A DNA stretch of 64,000 bases. It comes from Novosphingobium olei. Lineage in GTDB: Bacteria; Pseudomonadota; Alphaproteobacteria; Sphingomonadales; Sphingomonadaceae. The position numbers and the translations under genes were made by a program. The stretch spans positions 248,001-312,000 of the forward strand of contig NZ_JABBGM010000003.1 in NCBI RefSeq assembly GCF_012927405.1, read 5' to 3'. Shown in pieces: positions 6,830 to 15,768 of this stretch. Position 1 is the first letter of the stretch; every line of letters begins with the position of its first letter. Under the pieces are notes generated by a model that searched no databases, was not told the origin of the DNA, and saw only the letters and a program-made list of their open reading frames with translations.

Positions 6830-8626
6830 TCAGTGATTGTCGCGGGGAAGCCCGCGGGTCTGGGCGATGCGCTGGTACTTTTCCGCGCCTTCGAGAATGG
6901 CGCCGGTGTTCAGCTGACCCACGATACTGCGCTGGATTTCCTGCCACGGCGTCTGCGATTCGGGATAGGGATAGCCACCCGCCGCTTCCAGCGCGGCGCG
7001 ACGCTCGGCAAGTTCCGCATCGGAAATCAGCACGTCCACGCGGCCCTTGCGCAAATCGAGGCGAACGCGATCGCCGGTCTGCAGCAGGGCCAGACCGCCC
7101 ATCGCCGCCGCTTCGGGGCTGGCGTTGAGGATCGAGGGGCTGCCGCTGGTGCCGGACTGGCGGCCATCGCCAATGCACGGCAGGGCGCCGACGCCCTCGG
7201 TGATGAGGTAGGCCGGCGGACGCATGTTGACCACTTCGGCGGCACCGGGATAGCCGATTGGCCCTGCCCCGCGCATGAACATCAGCGTCTGCGCGGTGAT
7301 GCCGAGCGCGGGATCGTCGATGCGGTGGTGGTAGTCCTCGGGACCGTCGAACACCACGGCCGGCCCTTCGAACGCTTCGGGATCGTCTGGATTGGAAAGA
7401 TAGCGCGCGCGGAATTCCTCGCTGATGACGCTGGTCTTCATGATCGCGGCATCGAACAGGTTGCCGGTGAGCACGAGGAAACCCGCCTCTTCGCGCAAGG
7501 GCTGTGCGAACGGGCGAATGACCCGCTCGTCCTCGATGACGGCATCGCGGCAATTGTCGCCGATGGTGCGGCCGTTGACCGTCATCGCCGCTTCGGCGAT
7601 CAGGCCCTGCCCCATCAGTTGCGCCACCACGGCGGGCACACCGCCGGCGCGGTAGTAATCTTCGCCCAGGTATTCGCCCGCCGGCTGCAGGTTGACGAGC
7701 AGCGGAACCTTGTGACCCTTTTCCTGCCAATCGGTGAGCGGCAATTCGACCCCCACGTGCCGTGCAATCGCGGCAAGGTGGATCGGCGCATTGGTCGATC
7801 CGCCGATCGCGGAATTGACGACGATGGCGTTGTGGAACGCTTCAAGCGTGAGGATGTCCGAGGGCTTGAGATCTTCGCGCACCATGTCGACGATGCGCTT
7901 GCCGGTGTGATAGGCGCATTCCTGCCGGTCGCGGTACGGCGCGGGGATCGCCGCCGAGCCCGGCAGCATCATGCCCAGCGCTTCGGCCAGGCTGTTCATC
8001 GTGGTGGCCGTGCCCATCGTGTTGCAATAACCGGTCGACGGGGCGGAGCTTGCGACCAGCTTGATGAAGCCGTCGGCGTCGAGCTCGCCCCGGGCCATCA
8101 TCTCGCGCCCCTTCCACACGATCGTGCCGGAACCCGTGCGTTCGCCCTTGTGCCAGCCATTGAGCATCGGGCCGACCGAGAGCGCGATCGCCGGAATGTT
8201 GACGGTGGCCGCCGCCATCAGCAGCGCGGGCGTGGTCTTGTCGCAACCGGTGGTCAGCACCACGCCATCGATCGGGTAGCCATAGAGCGCTTCGACCAGC
8301 CCGAGGTAGGCAAGGTTGCGGTCCAGCCCGGCGGTCGGCCGCTTGCCGGTTTCCTGGATCGGGTGAACCGGAAATTCCAGCGCGATGCCGCCCGCTTCGC
8401 GAATGCCTTCACGGATGCGTTCGGCCAGCACGATGTGGTGGCGATTGCAGGGCGAAAGGTCGCTGCCGGTCTGGGCGATCCCGATGATCGGCTTGCCCGA
8501 GCGCAGCTCCTCGAGGCTGATCCCGAAGTTGAGATAGCGTTCGAGGTACAGCGAGGTCATGTCGATGTTGGCGGGATTGTCGAACCACGCGCGGCTGCGC
8601 AGCTTCATCGATGGGGTGTCGGTCAT
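6830..8626 (-). CDS. xylD: pentonate dehydratase of the IlvD/Edd family (XylD type)
   Basis: 598 residues, close throughout to Caulobacter XylD (591 residues), down to the LPRxNH C-terminus. It dehydrates a pentonate (D-xylonate or L-arabinonate) to the 2-keto-3-deoxy acid using a [2Fe-2S] cluster. The three expected ligands are present: Cys60 (SPCNRH), Cys128 (TTGCDKT) and Cys201 (GYCNTMG), with Lys130 beside the second. In this cluster, full of arabinan enzymes and galactonate-pathway genes, the likely substrates are L-arabinonate and perhaps D-galactonate, whose stereocentres near the reacting end match; that is inference. It lies 29 bp downstream of galM, same strand. Confidence 0.9.
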   Translation of the reverse strand: MTDTPSMKLRSRAWFDNPANIDMTSLYLERYLNFGISLEELRSGKPIIGIAQTGSDLSPCNRHHIVLAERIREGIREAGGIALEFPVHPIQETGKRPTAGLDRNLAYLGLVEALYGYPIDGVVLTTGCDKTTPALLMAAATVNIPAIALSVGPMLNGWHKGERTGSGTIVWKGREMMARGELDADGFIKLVASSAPSTGYCNTMGTATTMNSLAEALGMMLPGSAAIPAPYRDRQECAYHTGKRIVDMVREDLKPSDILTLEAFHNAIVVNSAIGGSTNAPIHLAAIARHVGVELPLTDWQEKGHKVPLLVNLQPAGEYLGEDYYRAGGVPAVVAQLMGQGLIAEAAMTVNGRTIGDNCRDAVIEDERVIRPFAQPLREEAGFLVLTGNLFDAAIMKTSVISEEFRARYLSNPDDPEAFEGPAVVFDGPEDYHHRIDDPALGITAQTLMFMRGAGPIGYPGAAEVVNMRPPAYLITEGVGALPCIGDGRQSGTSGSPSILNASPEAAAMGGLALLQTGDRVRLDLRKGRVDVLISDAELAERRAALEAAGGYPYPESQTPWQEIQRSIVGQLNTGAILEGAEKYQRIAQTRGLPRDNH

Positions 8627-8655
8627 TGCAGCTTTCGCTTGGGTAGGAACTTCGT

Positions 8656-9807
8656 TCAGCGGGCGACGCTGAGGCGATAGATCATGGTGTGGCGGTAGGG
8701 CTTGCCGGGATCGACGCGGGCGGACACGAACGCGGGCTGGTTCGGCGCATCGGGGAACTTCTGCGGTTCGAGCGCGATCCCGTCCCCCATGCGGTAGAGA
8801 TGGCCCTGCTTGCCGACGAGCGTGCCGTCGAGGAAATTGCCGGAGTAGAACTGCACTCCCGGTTCGGTGCTGAGCACTTCCAGCACGCGGCCCGACGCCG
8901 GATCTTCAAGACGTGCCGCGAGCTGCGGGGTCGCCGTCACGCCCTTGTCGAGCGCGAAGTTGTGGTCATAGCCGCGACCGACCACGATCTGCCGGTCGCG
9001 CCCGTCGCGAAGACCCTGCGCCACGGTTCGCGGCGCGCGGAAATCGAACACCGTGCCATCGACCTTTCGCAGTTCCCCGGTGGGGATCAGCTTTTCATCG
9101 ACCGGCGTGAAGGCGGAAGCCGGGATCGTCAGAAGCTGCCCCATCGCCCCTGCCGCCGAACCTTCGCCGGCCATGTCGAAGATGGCGTGATTGGTCATGT
9201 TGACGATCGTCGGCTTGTCGGTCTTCGCTTCGAAAGCGATGGTCAGGTTGCCCGCTTCGTCGAGCGAGTAGGTCACCGTGGCTGCGAGGGTGCCGGGATA
9301 TCCGGAATCGCCATCGGGACTGAGCAGCGAGAGCACCACGCTGGCGACCGGCCCCGACTTGATCGAGACAACCTTCCACGCCTGCTTGTCGAAACCCTTG
9401 CCGCCGCCGTGCAGCGAGTTGGTCTTGTCGTTGAGCGGCAGGCGATACGTCTTGCCGTCGAGCGTGAAGGCGCCGCCCGCAATGCGATTGGCGTAGCGGC
9501 CAACAGTCACGCCGAAATAGTTGGGGTGATCGACATAGCCGGCAAGATCGTCATAGCCGAGGAGCACGTCCGCGACGGTTCCATCGCGACCGGGCGCCTT
9601 GAGCGATTGCAGGGTGGCGCCGTAGGACAGGATGCGCGCCGAAATCCCGTTTGCGGCCTTCAGCGTGATGGCCTGGATCGGGGCGCCATCGGCCAGGTTT
9701 CCGGCCGCTTCCTGCGTCGCTTCGGCGGCGACCGCGCCGGTACCACCGAGGATGCTGGCGCAGAGCGCTGCCGCCACCATCGCCGAATTCTTTCCGCGAC
9801 CCCTCAT
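8656..9807 (-). CDS. galM: exported aldose 1-epimerase (mutarotase)
   Basis: 383 residues with a Sec signal peptide (about 28 residues, hydrophobic core then AVAA), so it should act in the periplasm, unlike cytoplasmic E. coli GalM. Family motifs: GRYANRI near residue 103, NSLHGG near 130 with the catalytic His region, and [10 protein letters not shown] near 320 with the catalytic Glu. The usual NHTYFNL motif reads NHAIFDM, keeping the His. It interconverts alpha and beta anomers of aldoses such as arabinose or galactose before uptake and oxidation. First gene of the minus-strand operon; a regulator site lies upstream at 9860. Confidence 0.88.
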   Translation of the reverse strand: MRGRGKNSAMVAAALCASILGGTGAVAAEATQEAAGNLADGAPIQAITLKAANGISARILSYGATLQSLKAPGRDGTVADVLLGYDDLAGYVDHPNYFGVTVGRYANRIAGGAFTLDGKTYRLPLNDKTNSLHGGGKGFDKQAWKVVSIKSGPVASVVLSLLSPDGDSGYPGTLAATVTYSLDEAGNLTIAFEAKTDKPTIVNMTNHAIFDMAGEGSAAGAMGQLLTIPASAFTPVDEKLIPTGELRKVDGTVFDFRAPRTVAQGLRDGRDRQIVVGRGYDHNFALDKGVTATPQLAARLEDPASGRVLEVLSTEPGVQFYSGNFLDGTLVGKQGHLYRMGDGIALEPQKFPDAPNQPAFVSARVDPGKPYRHTMIYRLSVAR

Positions 9808-9859
9808 TCCCGTATCCTTTCACGCAGGCAGCCCCATTGACGCCGCCGTTTGGTGCATA

Positions 9860-9870
9860 TAGTCCGACAA
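9860..9870 (+). promoter_or_regulatory. probable GntR/FadR-type operator
   Basis: TAGTCCGACAA fits TNGTNNNACNA, the consensus of FadR-subfamily GntR regulators, exactly. It lies between the divergent galM (start 9807) and sugar transporter (start 9952), so one site could control both operons. The same core recurs upstream of the TonB receptor at 21472, and a FadR-type regulator is encoded at 11369-12148. Confidence 0.6.
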
Positions 9871-9951
9871 ATAGAACGAGCGCAAGCCGGTAAGAGACGG
9901 AACGCAAGACTTGCCGTAGGTGCCGTTGCACAGCGAGAGGACATTACAGTT

Positions 9952-11256
9952 ATGCCGCCAGTGGTATTGCCGGGTGCAAGCGCCACCCCCCACGACAGTT
10001 CCGTGCGCTACGGGCCCGCGCTGACACTTCTGGCCAGCCTGTTCTTCATGTGGGGCTTCATCACGGTCATCAACAACACGCTGCTGCCGCATCTGCGCGC
10101 CGTGTTCGACCTGAACTACACGCAGACCACGCTGATCGAGAGCGTCTGGTTCATTGCCTATTTCGTGGCATCGATCCCTTCGGCCAAGCTCATCGAGAAG
10201 ATCGGCTACCAGAAGTCGCTGGTGACCGGCCTGCTGATCATGGCCGCCGGGGCGCTGGGGATGATGCTGGCCGCGTCCATGCCGTCGTACGGCGTGACGC
10301 TGACGATGCTGTTCGTGATCGCCAGCGGCATCACCTTGCTGCAAGTGGCCGCCAATCCCTATGTCGCCGTGGTGGGCAAGCCCGAGACGGCTTCGTCGCG
10401 GCTGAACCTGGTACAGGCCATGAATTCGGCAGGAACGATGCTGGCGCCGATGTTCGGCGCCTACCTGATCCTGGGCCGTTCCAAGAGCGGCACCGCGACT
10501 GCTGGCACGGTGCTGACGCAGGCGGAACGTATAGCCGATGCGCAATCGGTGATCCTGCCCTATGCGCTGGTGGCGACGGTCCTGATCGTGCTGGCCGTGA
10601 TCATCGCGCGTTTCCCGCTACCGGCGATGGGGTCTGCGACACAGCGCCTGGCCAAGGAAGAGCGCAAGAAGCACTCGCTGTGGCAGCACCGCAACCTGGT
10701 GTTCGGCGTGCCCGCCATCTTCATCTACCTGATCGCCGAGATCGGCGTCGCCAATCTGTTCGTCAATTTCGTCAGCCAGCCGCAAATCGCCAACCTGACC
10801 CACGAGCAGGCGGGCAAGTACCTTTCGTTCCTGTGGGGCGGGATGATGATCGGCCGCTTCGCAGGCTCCGCGATCATGCAGAAGATCGACGCAAGCATCG
10901 TGCTCGCGGCCTTTTCGATCGGCGCCTTCGTGGTCATGCTGGTCACGGTATTCAGCACCGGACCTGTCGCGATGTGGTCGCTGATCCTGGTCGGGCTGTT
11001 CCATTCGATCATGTTCCCGACCATCTTCACGCTTGGCATCAAGGGCCTTGGCCCCCTGACCGAAGAAGGCTCGGGGCTGCTGATCATGGCGATCGCCGGT
11101 GGCGCGCTGGTGGTGGTTCAGGGATACCTGGCGGACAGCTACGGACTGCAGACTTCGTTCCTGCTGACGGCGGCTTGCGAGCTTTACGTGCTGTTCTACG
11201 CGCTGTGGGGATCACGGCCGACGCACGCGCTGCCCGACGCGGCGATCGAGAGCTGA
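9952..11256 (+). CDS. MFS sugar:proton symporter of the FucP/GluP type
   Basis: 434 residues from the ATG at 9952, preceded by GAGAGGAC. About 12 membrane segments. The N-terminal FFMWGFITVINNTLLPHL, with its Trp-Gly-Phe and Asn pair, is typical of the FHS (fucose/glucose/galactose-H+ symporter) family, as are the mid-protein ANPYVAVVG and LNLVQAMNSAGTMLAPMFG. It should import L-arabinose and/or D-galactose across the inner membrane after polysaccharide breakdown in the periplasm. Divergent from galM with a shared operator between; a strong terminator follows. The sugar is inferred from the neighbours. Confidence 0.85.
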   Translation: MPPVVLPGASATPHDSSVRYGPALTLLASLFFMWGFITVINNTLLPHLRAVFDLNYTQTTLIESVWFIAYFVASIPSAKLIEKIGYQKSLVTGLLIMAAGALGMMLAASMPSYGVTLTMLFVIASGITLLQVAANPYVAVVGKPETASSRLNLVQAMNSAGTMLAPMFGAYLILGRSKSGTATAGTVLTQAERIADAQSVILPYALVATVLIVLAVIIARFPLPAMGSATQRLAKEERKKHSLWQHRNLVFGVPAIFIYLIAEIGVANLFVNFVSQPQIANLTHEQAGKYLSFLWGGMMIGRFAGSAIMQKIDASIVLAAFSIGAFVVMLVTVFSTGPVAMWSLILVGLFHSIMFPTIFTLGIKGLGPLTEEGSGLLIMAIAGGALVVVQGYLADSYGLQTSFLLTAACELYVLFYALWGSRPTHALPDAAIES

Positions 11257-11285
11257 CGCGCAGCCCTGCAAGGATTGTGGGCCGC

Positions 11286-11315
11286 AAGGGGCGGAGCCGG
11301 AAGGTTCCGCCCCTT
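11286..11315. terminator. intrinsic terminator between convergent genes
   Basis: A perfect 10-bp stem AAGGGGCGGA (11286-11295) with TCCGCCCCTT (11306-11315) has a 10-nt loop, followed on the plus strand by TTGCTTTG. It ends the transporter transcript; the leading AA may give weak termination for the convergent regulator gene too. Confidence 0.8.
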
Positions 11316-11368
11316 TGCTTTGCCTGCCAGCCGGGCGGGCTCAGCCGGTCGGAATCAGCCGCTCGGAG

Positions 11369-12148
11369 TCAGCCTGGGCCCCGCTCCATCGAGCTGCGCG
11401 TATCTTCTAGCGCCAGATCGACCAGCACACCCATCGCTTCTGCCGCGGCGTCGGCATCGCCTGCGGCGATGGCGTCCAGCACCCGGGCATGGTCCGGGAT
11501 CGGATTGCGCGGCAGTTCGCGGGTCCGCTGCTTGAACTGGGTGGTCCAGTGAACGGCCGCGCCGATGCTGGCGGACAGCACGACCATGGCGTGATTGCCG
11601 GTTGCGCGAAGGATGGCGTCGTGGAAATCGCGGTCCGCAGCGCGACCGGCCTCGGTGGTCAAGGTGTGCCGACGCATCGCCGCCAGCGCCTCACGCATCA
11701 GCCGCACGTCCTCCTTGGATCGGCGCAATGCGGCAAGCCTTGCCGCCGCAGGTTCGATGATCGAGCGCAGTTCGAACAGGTCGCGCACGAACGCCACGTC
11801 CGGTTCGCCGGCAAAGGCCCATGCCAGCACTTCGGGATCCAGCAGGTTCCAGCGTTCGCGCGGGAGCACCTTCGTACCAGCCTTGGGCCGGCTGGCGACC
11901 AGCCCCTTGGCGGTCAGCACCTGGATGGCTTCACGATAGGCGCTGCGCGAAACCTTTAGTTCCTCGGCAAAGGCCACCTCGCCTGGCAGGACATCGCCGG
12001 GCGCGTATTGGCCGGACAAGATCGCGGTACCCAGCTTGTGCGCCAGCGCGCCGTGCAGCCGCCTGCCCGGTCCGCGCGTGGCGCCGCCCTTGGCGCCCTC
12101 TGCCGGGTTGCGCTGGTCGGAAAGCTTATCGGGTACGGCGTCCGTCAC
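11369..12148 (-). CDS. GntR-family (FadR subfamily) regulator of the arabinose/galactose genes
   Basis: 259 residues. An N-terminal winged helix (about residues 30-98; SGQYAPGDVLPGEVAFAEEL and VSRSAYREAIQVL are textbook GntR) is followed by an FCD ligand domain (about 115-250) with RSIIEPAAARLAA, DRDFHDAILRATGN and DHARVLDAI, holding the Asp/His metal-site residues. Starts at GTG 12148 with AGGAGG upstream. Such proteins are usually repressors released by a sugar acid, here plausibly a 2-keto-3-deoxy acid (inference). It is divergent from the aldehyde dehydrogenase operon and matches the TNGTNNNACNA sites seen at 9860 and 21414. Confidence 0.85.
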   Translation of the reverse strand: MTDAVPDKLSDQRNPAEGAKGGATRGPGRRLHGALAHKLGTAILSGQYAPGDVLPGEVAFAEELKVSRSAYREAIQVLTAKGLVASRPKAGTKVLPRERWNLLDPEVLAWAFAGEPDVAFVRDLFELRSIIEPAAARLAALRRSKEDVRLMREALAAMRRHTLTTEAGRAADRDFHDAILRATGNHAMVVLSASIGAAVHWTTQFKQRTRELPRNPIPDHARVLDAIAAGDADAAAEAMGVLVDLALEDTRSSMERGPG

Positions 12149-12255
12149 GTGCTGGGGTTCCTCCTGCTGACTTGGCTTAACAGCCTGTACCGCACGGCGA
12201 AACGATTAATGCAGCCAGGCCTGCGCAAGATATTGCGTTTCGCCAAGCGCCATAA

Positions 12256-12268
12256 TATGTCGGAGTAA
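12256..12268. promoter_or_regulatory. weaker operator-like site in the regulator/dehydrogenase interval
   Basis: On the minus strand this reads TTACTCCGACATA, matching the site at 9860 at the core CTCCGACA-like bases but missing two consensus positions (G3 and the final A). It lies 15 bp before the dehydrogenase ATG at 12283, where binding would block the operon. Autoregulation of the divergent regulator is possible. Confidence 0.4.
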
Positions 12269-12282
12269 ATCAGGAGACTCCA

Positions 12283-13803
12283 ATGACCGACTTCCGCTCC
12301 GTGGCCGCCGCAACCGGTCAGCCACAAGGACCGTCCTTTGCCGTTCATGGCCCCGCCGATGTCGCCAACGCCTGCGCCGCCGCGGCCGAGGCGTTCGACA
12401 CCTATCGCGCGACCGATGCGGAAGTTCGCGCTGCATTCCTCGAGCGCATTGCCGAGGAAATCCTTGCCATCGGGGACGACCTGATCGAAGCGGCGATGCA
12501 GGAATCGGGCCTGCCCCGGCCCCGCCTGGAAGGCGAGCGCGGCCGCACCGTCGGCCAGCTGCGGCTGTTCGCCGATGTGGTGCGCAAAGGCGCCTGGCAG
12601 CAACTGCGCATCGATCCCGCCCTGCCCGATCGCCAGCCGCTGCCGCGCCCGGATATTCGCCTGCGGATGATCCCGCTCGGCCCTGTTGCGGTGTTTGGCG
12701 CATCGAACTTTCCACTGGCGTTCTCGACCGCCGGTGGTGACACCGCCTCCGCCCTCGCGGCCGGTTGCCCAGTTGTCGTCAAAGGCCATCCCGCGCATCC
12801 GCAGACGGGCGCGCTGGTCGCTGCCGCGATCGAGCGGGCGGTCGCTGCCTGCGGACTGCCATCGGGCGTGTTCGGCCACCTTGTCGGCCCGTCGAACGAA
12901 CTGGGTGCCGCGCTGGTGCAGGACCCGCGCATTGCGGCGGTGGGCTTTACCGGTTCGCGTGCAGGCGGGCTCGCGCTTGCCAAGCTGGCACAGGCCCGTG
13001 ACGTGCCGATCCCGGTCTATGCCGAAATGTCGAGCATCAATCCCGTGCTGCTTCTTCCCGAAGCGCTGAAGGCGCGCGGCGAAGCGCTGGGCACGGCCTT
13101 CGTCGCTTCGCTGACCATGGGCGCTGGCCAGTTCTGCACCAACCCCGGACTGGTCCTCGCGATCGAGGGCGAAGGGCTGGATGCGTTCGTGGCGGCCGCG
13201 ACGTCGTCGGTGGCAGCGGCTGCGGCACAGACCATGCTGACCAGCGGGATCTGCCAGGCCTATGCCAGCGGTGTATTGGCGCTGGAAGGAAACGCCGCGG
13301 TCGAAACGCTGGCCAAGGGTGCGCCCGGCGAAGGGACGCAAGGCGGCGCGGCCCTGTTCCGCACAACCGCCAGCGCTTTCCTGGCCGACAAGGCAATGGG
13401 CCACGAAGTGTTCGGTGCAGCGTCGCTCGTCGTCGTTTGCAAGGATGAGGCCGAACTGCTGGCGCTGCTCAAGGGACTGGAAGGACAGCTCACCGCCACG
13501 CTGCACATGGATGTCGCCGACGAACCGCTGGCCGCGCGTCTGCTGCCCGTGCTGGAGATCAAGGCCGGGCGCATCCTTGCCAACGGCTGGCCGACCGGCG
13601 TCGAAGTCTGCCATGCGATGGTGCACGGCGGCCCCTTCCCCGCCACGTCGGATTCGCGCACCACGTCGGTCGGCAGCCTGGCTATCGACCGCTTCCTGCG
13701 CCCGGTCAGCTACCAGAACCTTTCCGCCAACCTGCTGCCCCCGGAACTGCGCGACGATGCGCACGGCGCGCCCCGTCTGGTCGATGGCGTCCTGAAGATC
13801 TGA
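12283..13803 (+). CDS. alpha-ketoglutarate semialdehyde dehydrogenase
   Basis: 506 residues of the aldehyde dehydrogenase superfamily, nearest the class III ketoglutarate semialdehyde (2,5-dioxopentanoate) dehydrogenases. Catalytic Cys285 lies in [10 protein letters not shown] and general-base Glu248 in YAEMSSINP; the NAD(P) loop GFTGSRAGG is at 221-229. It oxidises 2,5-dioxopentanoate to alpha-ketoglutarate, the last step of the non-phosphorylated pentose route. A strong ribosome-binding site (AGGAGA) precedes the ATG. It heads a long plus-strand operon through dgoA and GH43, with 11 bp to the next gene. The family assignment is firm; the substrate rests on homology and context. Confidence 0.88.
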   Translation: MTDFRSVAAATGQPQGPSFAVHGPADVANACAAAAEAFDTYRATDAEVRAAFLERIAEEILAIGDDLIEAAMQESGLPRPRLEGERGRTVGQLRLFADVVRKGAWQQLRIDPALPDRQPLPRPDIRLRMIPLGPVAVFGASNFPLAFSTAGGDTASALAAGCPVVVKGHPAHPQTGALVAAAIERAVAACGLPSGVFGHLVGPSNELGAALVQDPRIAAVGFTGSRAGGLALAKLAQARDVPIPVYAEMSSINPVLLLPEALKARGEALGTAFVASLTMGAGQFCTNPGLVLAIEGEGLDAFVAAATSSVAAAAAQTMLTSGICQAYASGVLALEGNAAVETLAKGAPGEGTQGGAALFRTTASAFLADKAMGHEVFGAASLVVVCKDEAELLALLKGLEGQLTATLHMDVADEPLAARLLPVLEIKAGRILANGWPTGVEVCHAMVHGGPFPATSDSRTTSVGSLAIDRFLRPVSYQNLSANLLPPELRDDAHGAPRLVDGVLKI

Positions 13804-13814
13804 AGGAATAAACG

Positions 13815-14813
13815 ATGTCTCTTCGCCTGCTTCAGCATCGTGCCCCCGATGGCACGCGATCGGTCGTCTTTGCAGATGGCGCCAGTGCTCACGTTCTGGA
13901 CGGTGTCGCCGGCGTGCGCGATCTGGCGCAGCGCGCGATCGCCGGCGGTATAACCCTTGCCGCTGCCGCGCGCGCCTGCGCCCGAGGCAGCGACATCGAC
14001 CTGGCGCAGGAACTGGCCGAAGGGCGCTTCCTGCCGCCCATCGACCATGAAGATCCGGCGCACCTGATCATGACCGGTACGGGGCTGACCCACCTCGGAT
14101 CGGCCGAAGGGCGTGACAAGATGCACCGGGATGCGGCAGCCGCTGCGCACCAGACGGATTCGATGCGCATGTTCCTCGAAGGGCTGGAGGGCGGCAAGCC
14201 GGCACCGGGCGCGGTCGGGCAGCAGCCCGAATGGTTCTACAAGGGCGATGGTTCGCAGCTCGTCGGCCCGGGCGAGGCGCTCACGATGCCCGCGTTCGCA
14301 AAGGACGGAGGCGAGGAGCCCGAGCTTGCCGGAATATACCTGATCGGCACGGACGGCACGCCGTTCCGCCTGGGCTTCGCGCTCGCCAACGAGTTCTCCG
14401 ACCACGTGACCGAACGGCACAACTATCTGTGGCTGGCGCACTCCAAGCTGCGCCAGGCATCGCTCGGTCCGGAACTGCTGATCGACGAGGCGCCGAGCGA
14501 CGTTCGCGGCACCAGCCGGATCGTGCGCAACGGCGAAGTGCTGTGGGAAAAGCCGTTCCTTTCAGGCGAGGACAACATGAGCCACGCCCTTGCGAACCTT
14601 GAACATCACCACTTCAAATATGGCCTGTTCCGTCGTCCCGGCGATATCCACGTCCACTTCTTCGGCACGGCCACGCTATCGTTCGCCGACGGCGTGAGCA
14701 CCCAAGTCGGCGATACGTTCGAGATCGAGGCTGCGCCGTTTACCCTGCCGTTGCGCAATTCGCTGGCGCGGGCGGCCGGCGACGACGCGCCGGTTGCCGT
14801 CAAGGTCCTGTAA
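13815..14813 (+). CDS. xylX: 2-keto-3-deoxy-pentonate dehydratase of the FAH superfamily (XylX / AraD1-like)
   Basis: 332 residues of the fumarylacetoacetate hydrolase superfamily, of the GguC/AraD1 type. In Caulobacter XylX and related proteins this fold dehydrates 2-keto-3-deoxy-D-xylonate or -L-arabinonate to 2,5-dioxopentanoate. Signatures: DPAHLIMTGTGLTHLGSAE near residue 79, PEWFYKGDG near 137, AGIYLIGTDG near 171 with metal-ligand Glu/Asp residues, and GFALANEFSDH near 190. It lies between the semialdehyde dehydrogenase and the sugar dehydrogenase, which is the pathway order. No signal peptide. The gene name follows the Caulobacter counterpart; here the natural substrate is probably the L-arabinose-derived acid. 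Confidence 0.85.
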   Translation: MSLRLLQHRAPDGTRSVVFADGASAHVLDGVAGVRDLAQRAIAGGITLAAAARACARGSDIDLAQELAEGRFLPPIDHEDPAHLIMTGTGLTHLGSAEGRDKMHRDAAAAAHQTDSMRMFLEGLEGGKPAPGAVGQQPEWFYKGDGSQLVGPGEALTMPAFAKDGGEEPELAGIYLIGTDGTPFRLGFALANEFSDHVTERHNYLWLAHSKLRQASLGPELLIDEAPSDVRGTSRIVRNGEVLWEKPFLSGEDNMSHALANLEHHHFKYGLFRRPGDIHVHFFGTATLSFADGVSTQVGDTFEIEAAPFTLPLRNSLARAAGDDAPVAVKVL

Positions 14814-14818
14814 CCATC

Positions 14819-15745
14819 ATGGACCCCATTCGCATCGCCGTTGTCGGCGTGGGCAAGATCGCCCGCGACCAGCACCTTCCCGCCATTGCCGGCAACCGCG
14901 CTTTCAGCCTGGCCGCGACGGTCAGCCCGCACGATCCGGGCGTGCCGGAGGTTCCGCATCTCGAAAGCCTGGAACAGCTGCTCGAAGATGGCCCGGCGGT
15001 CGATGCGGTGGCGCTCTGCACCCCGCCGCAGGTTCGCTACGGCCTTGCCGCGATGGCGCTGAAGCGCGGCATCCATGTGTTCCTGGAAAAACCGCCGGGC
15101 GCGACACTGGCCGAGGTCGCCGCGCTGGAAAGCCGGGCGGACAAGGTAGGCGCGACGCTGTTCGCAGCCTGGCATTCGCGCTTTGCCGCCGGCGTGGCAC
15201 CAGCACGGGCTTGGCTCGCCGAGCGACGGATCGAGCGTGTGGAGATCACGTGGCGCGAAGACGTGCGGGTCTGGCATCCGGGTCAGGCGTGGATCTGGGA
15301 GCCGGGCGGCCTCGGCGTGTTCGATCCCGGCATCAATGCGCTGTCGATCGTGACCCACATCCTGCCGCGGCCATTCTTCCTCAAGACCGCGACGCTGGAA
15401 ATCCCGGCGAACCGCGCGGCACCGATCGCGGCTGACATGCACTTCTGCGATACCGGAGGCGCGGCGATCCACATGGACCTCGACTGGCGCCAGACCGGCC
15501 CGCAAAGCTGGGACATCATCGTGGAGACCGACGCCGGCACGCTGAAGCTGTCGAACGGCGGAGCGGTCCTGTCGCTTCCCAGCGGCACCGAACACGCCGA
15601 GGACCACGAATACCCCGGCCTCTATGCCCGTTTCGCCACACTGATCCGCAGCGGCCGCAGCGACGTCGACGTCGATCCGTTGCGGCTGGTGGCCGACGCG
15701 TTCCTCCGAGGAAAGCGCGCCACCACCGAAGCATTCATCGATTGA
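14819..15745 (+). CDS. L-arabinose/D-galactose 1-dehydrogenase (Gfo/Idh/MocA family)
   Basis: 308 residues closely resembling Azospirillum brasilense L-arabinose 1-dehydrogenase: the N-terminal VVGVGKIARDQHLPAI (Rossmann GxGxxA), CTPPQVRYGLA, the EKPPGATL motif with the catalytic Lys, WHSRFA, and WHPGQAWIWEPGGLGVFDPG with the active-site Asp and Asn region. It oxidises the pyranose at C1 with NAD(P)+ to the lactone. The Azospirillum enzyme is known to accept D-galactose too, which would explain DgoK and DgoA in the same operon. Only 5 bp separate it from the previous gene. Cytoplasmic. Confidence 0.88.
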   Translation: MDPIRIAVVGVGKIARDQHLPAIAGNRAFSLAATVSPHDPGVPEVPHLESLEQLLEDGPAVDAVALCTPPQVRYGLAAMALKRGIHVFLEKPPGATLAEVAALESRADKVGATLFAAWHSRFAAGVAPARAWLAERRIERVEITWREDVRVWHPGQAWIWEPGGLGVFDPGINALSIVTHILPRPFFLKTATLEIPANRAAPIAADMHFCDTGGAAIHMDLDWRQTGPQSWDIIVETDAGTLKLSNGGAVLSLPSGTEHAEDHEYPGLYARFATLIRSGRSDVDVDPLRLVADAFLRGKRATTEAFID

Positions 15746-15768
15746 CCGACTGCCTTGGGAGAGGCCCG

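Noticed and set aside
6074..8680. Very long plus-strand open frame (868 codons) opposite the lactonase and xylD genes
   Set aside because: It is an antisense shadow produced by high GC at codon third positions. The minus-strand genes have full family signatures, and the shadow has none.
14794..15435. Plus-strand ORF of 213 codons overlapping the arabinose dehydrogenase
   Set aside because: Frame-shifted shadow of the dehydrogenase gene with an Arg/Gly-rich translation.
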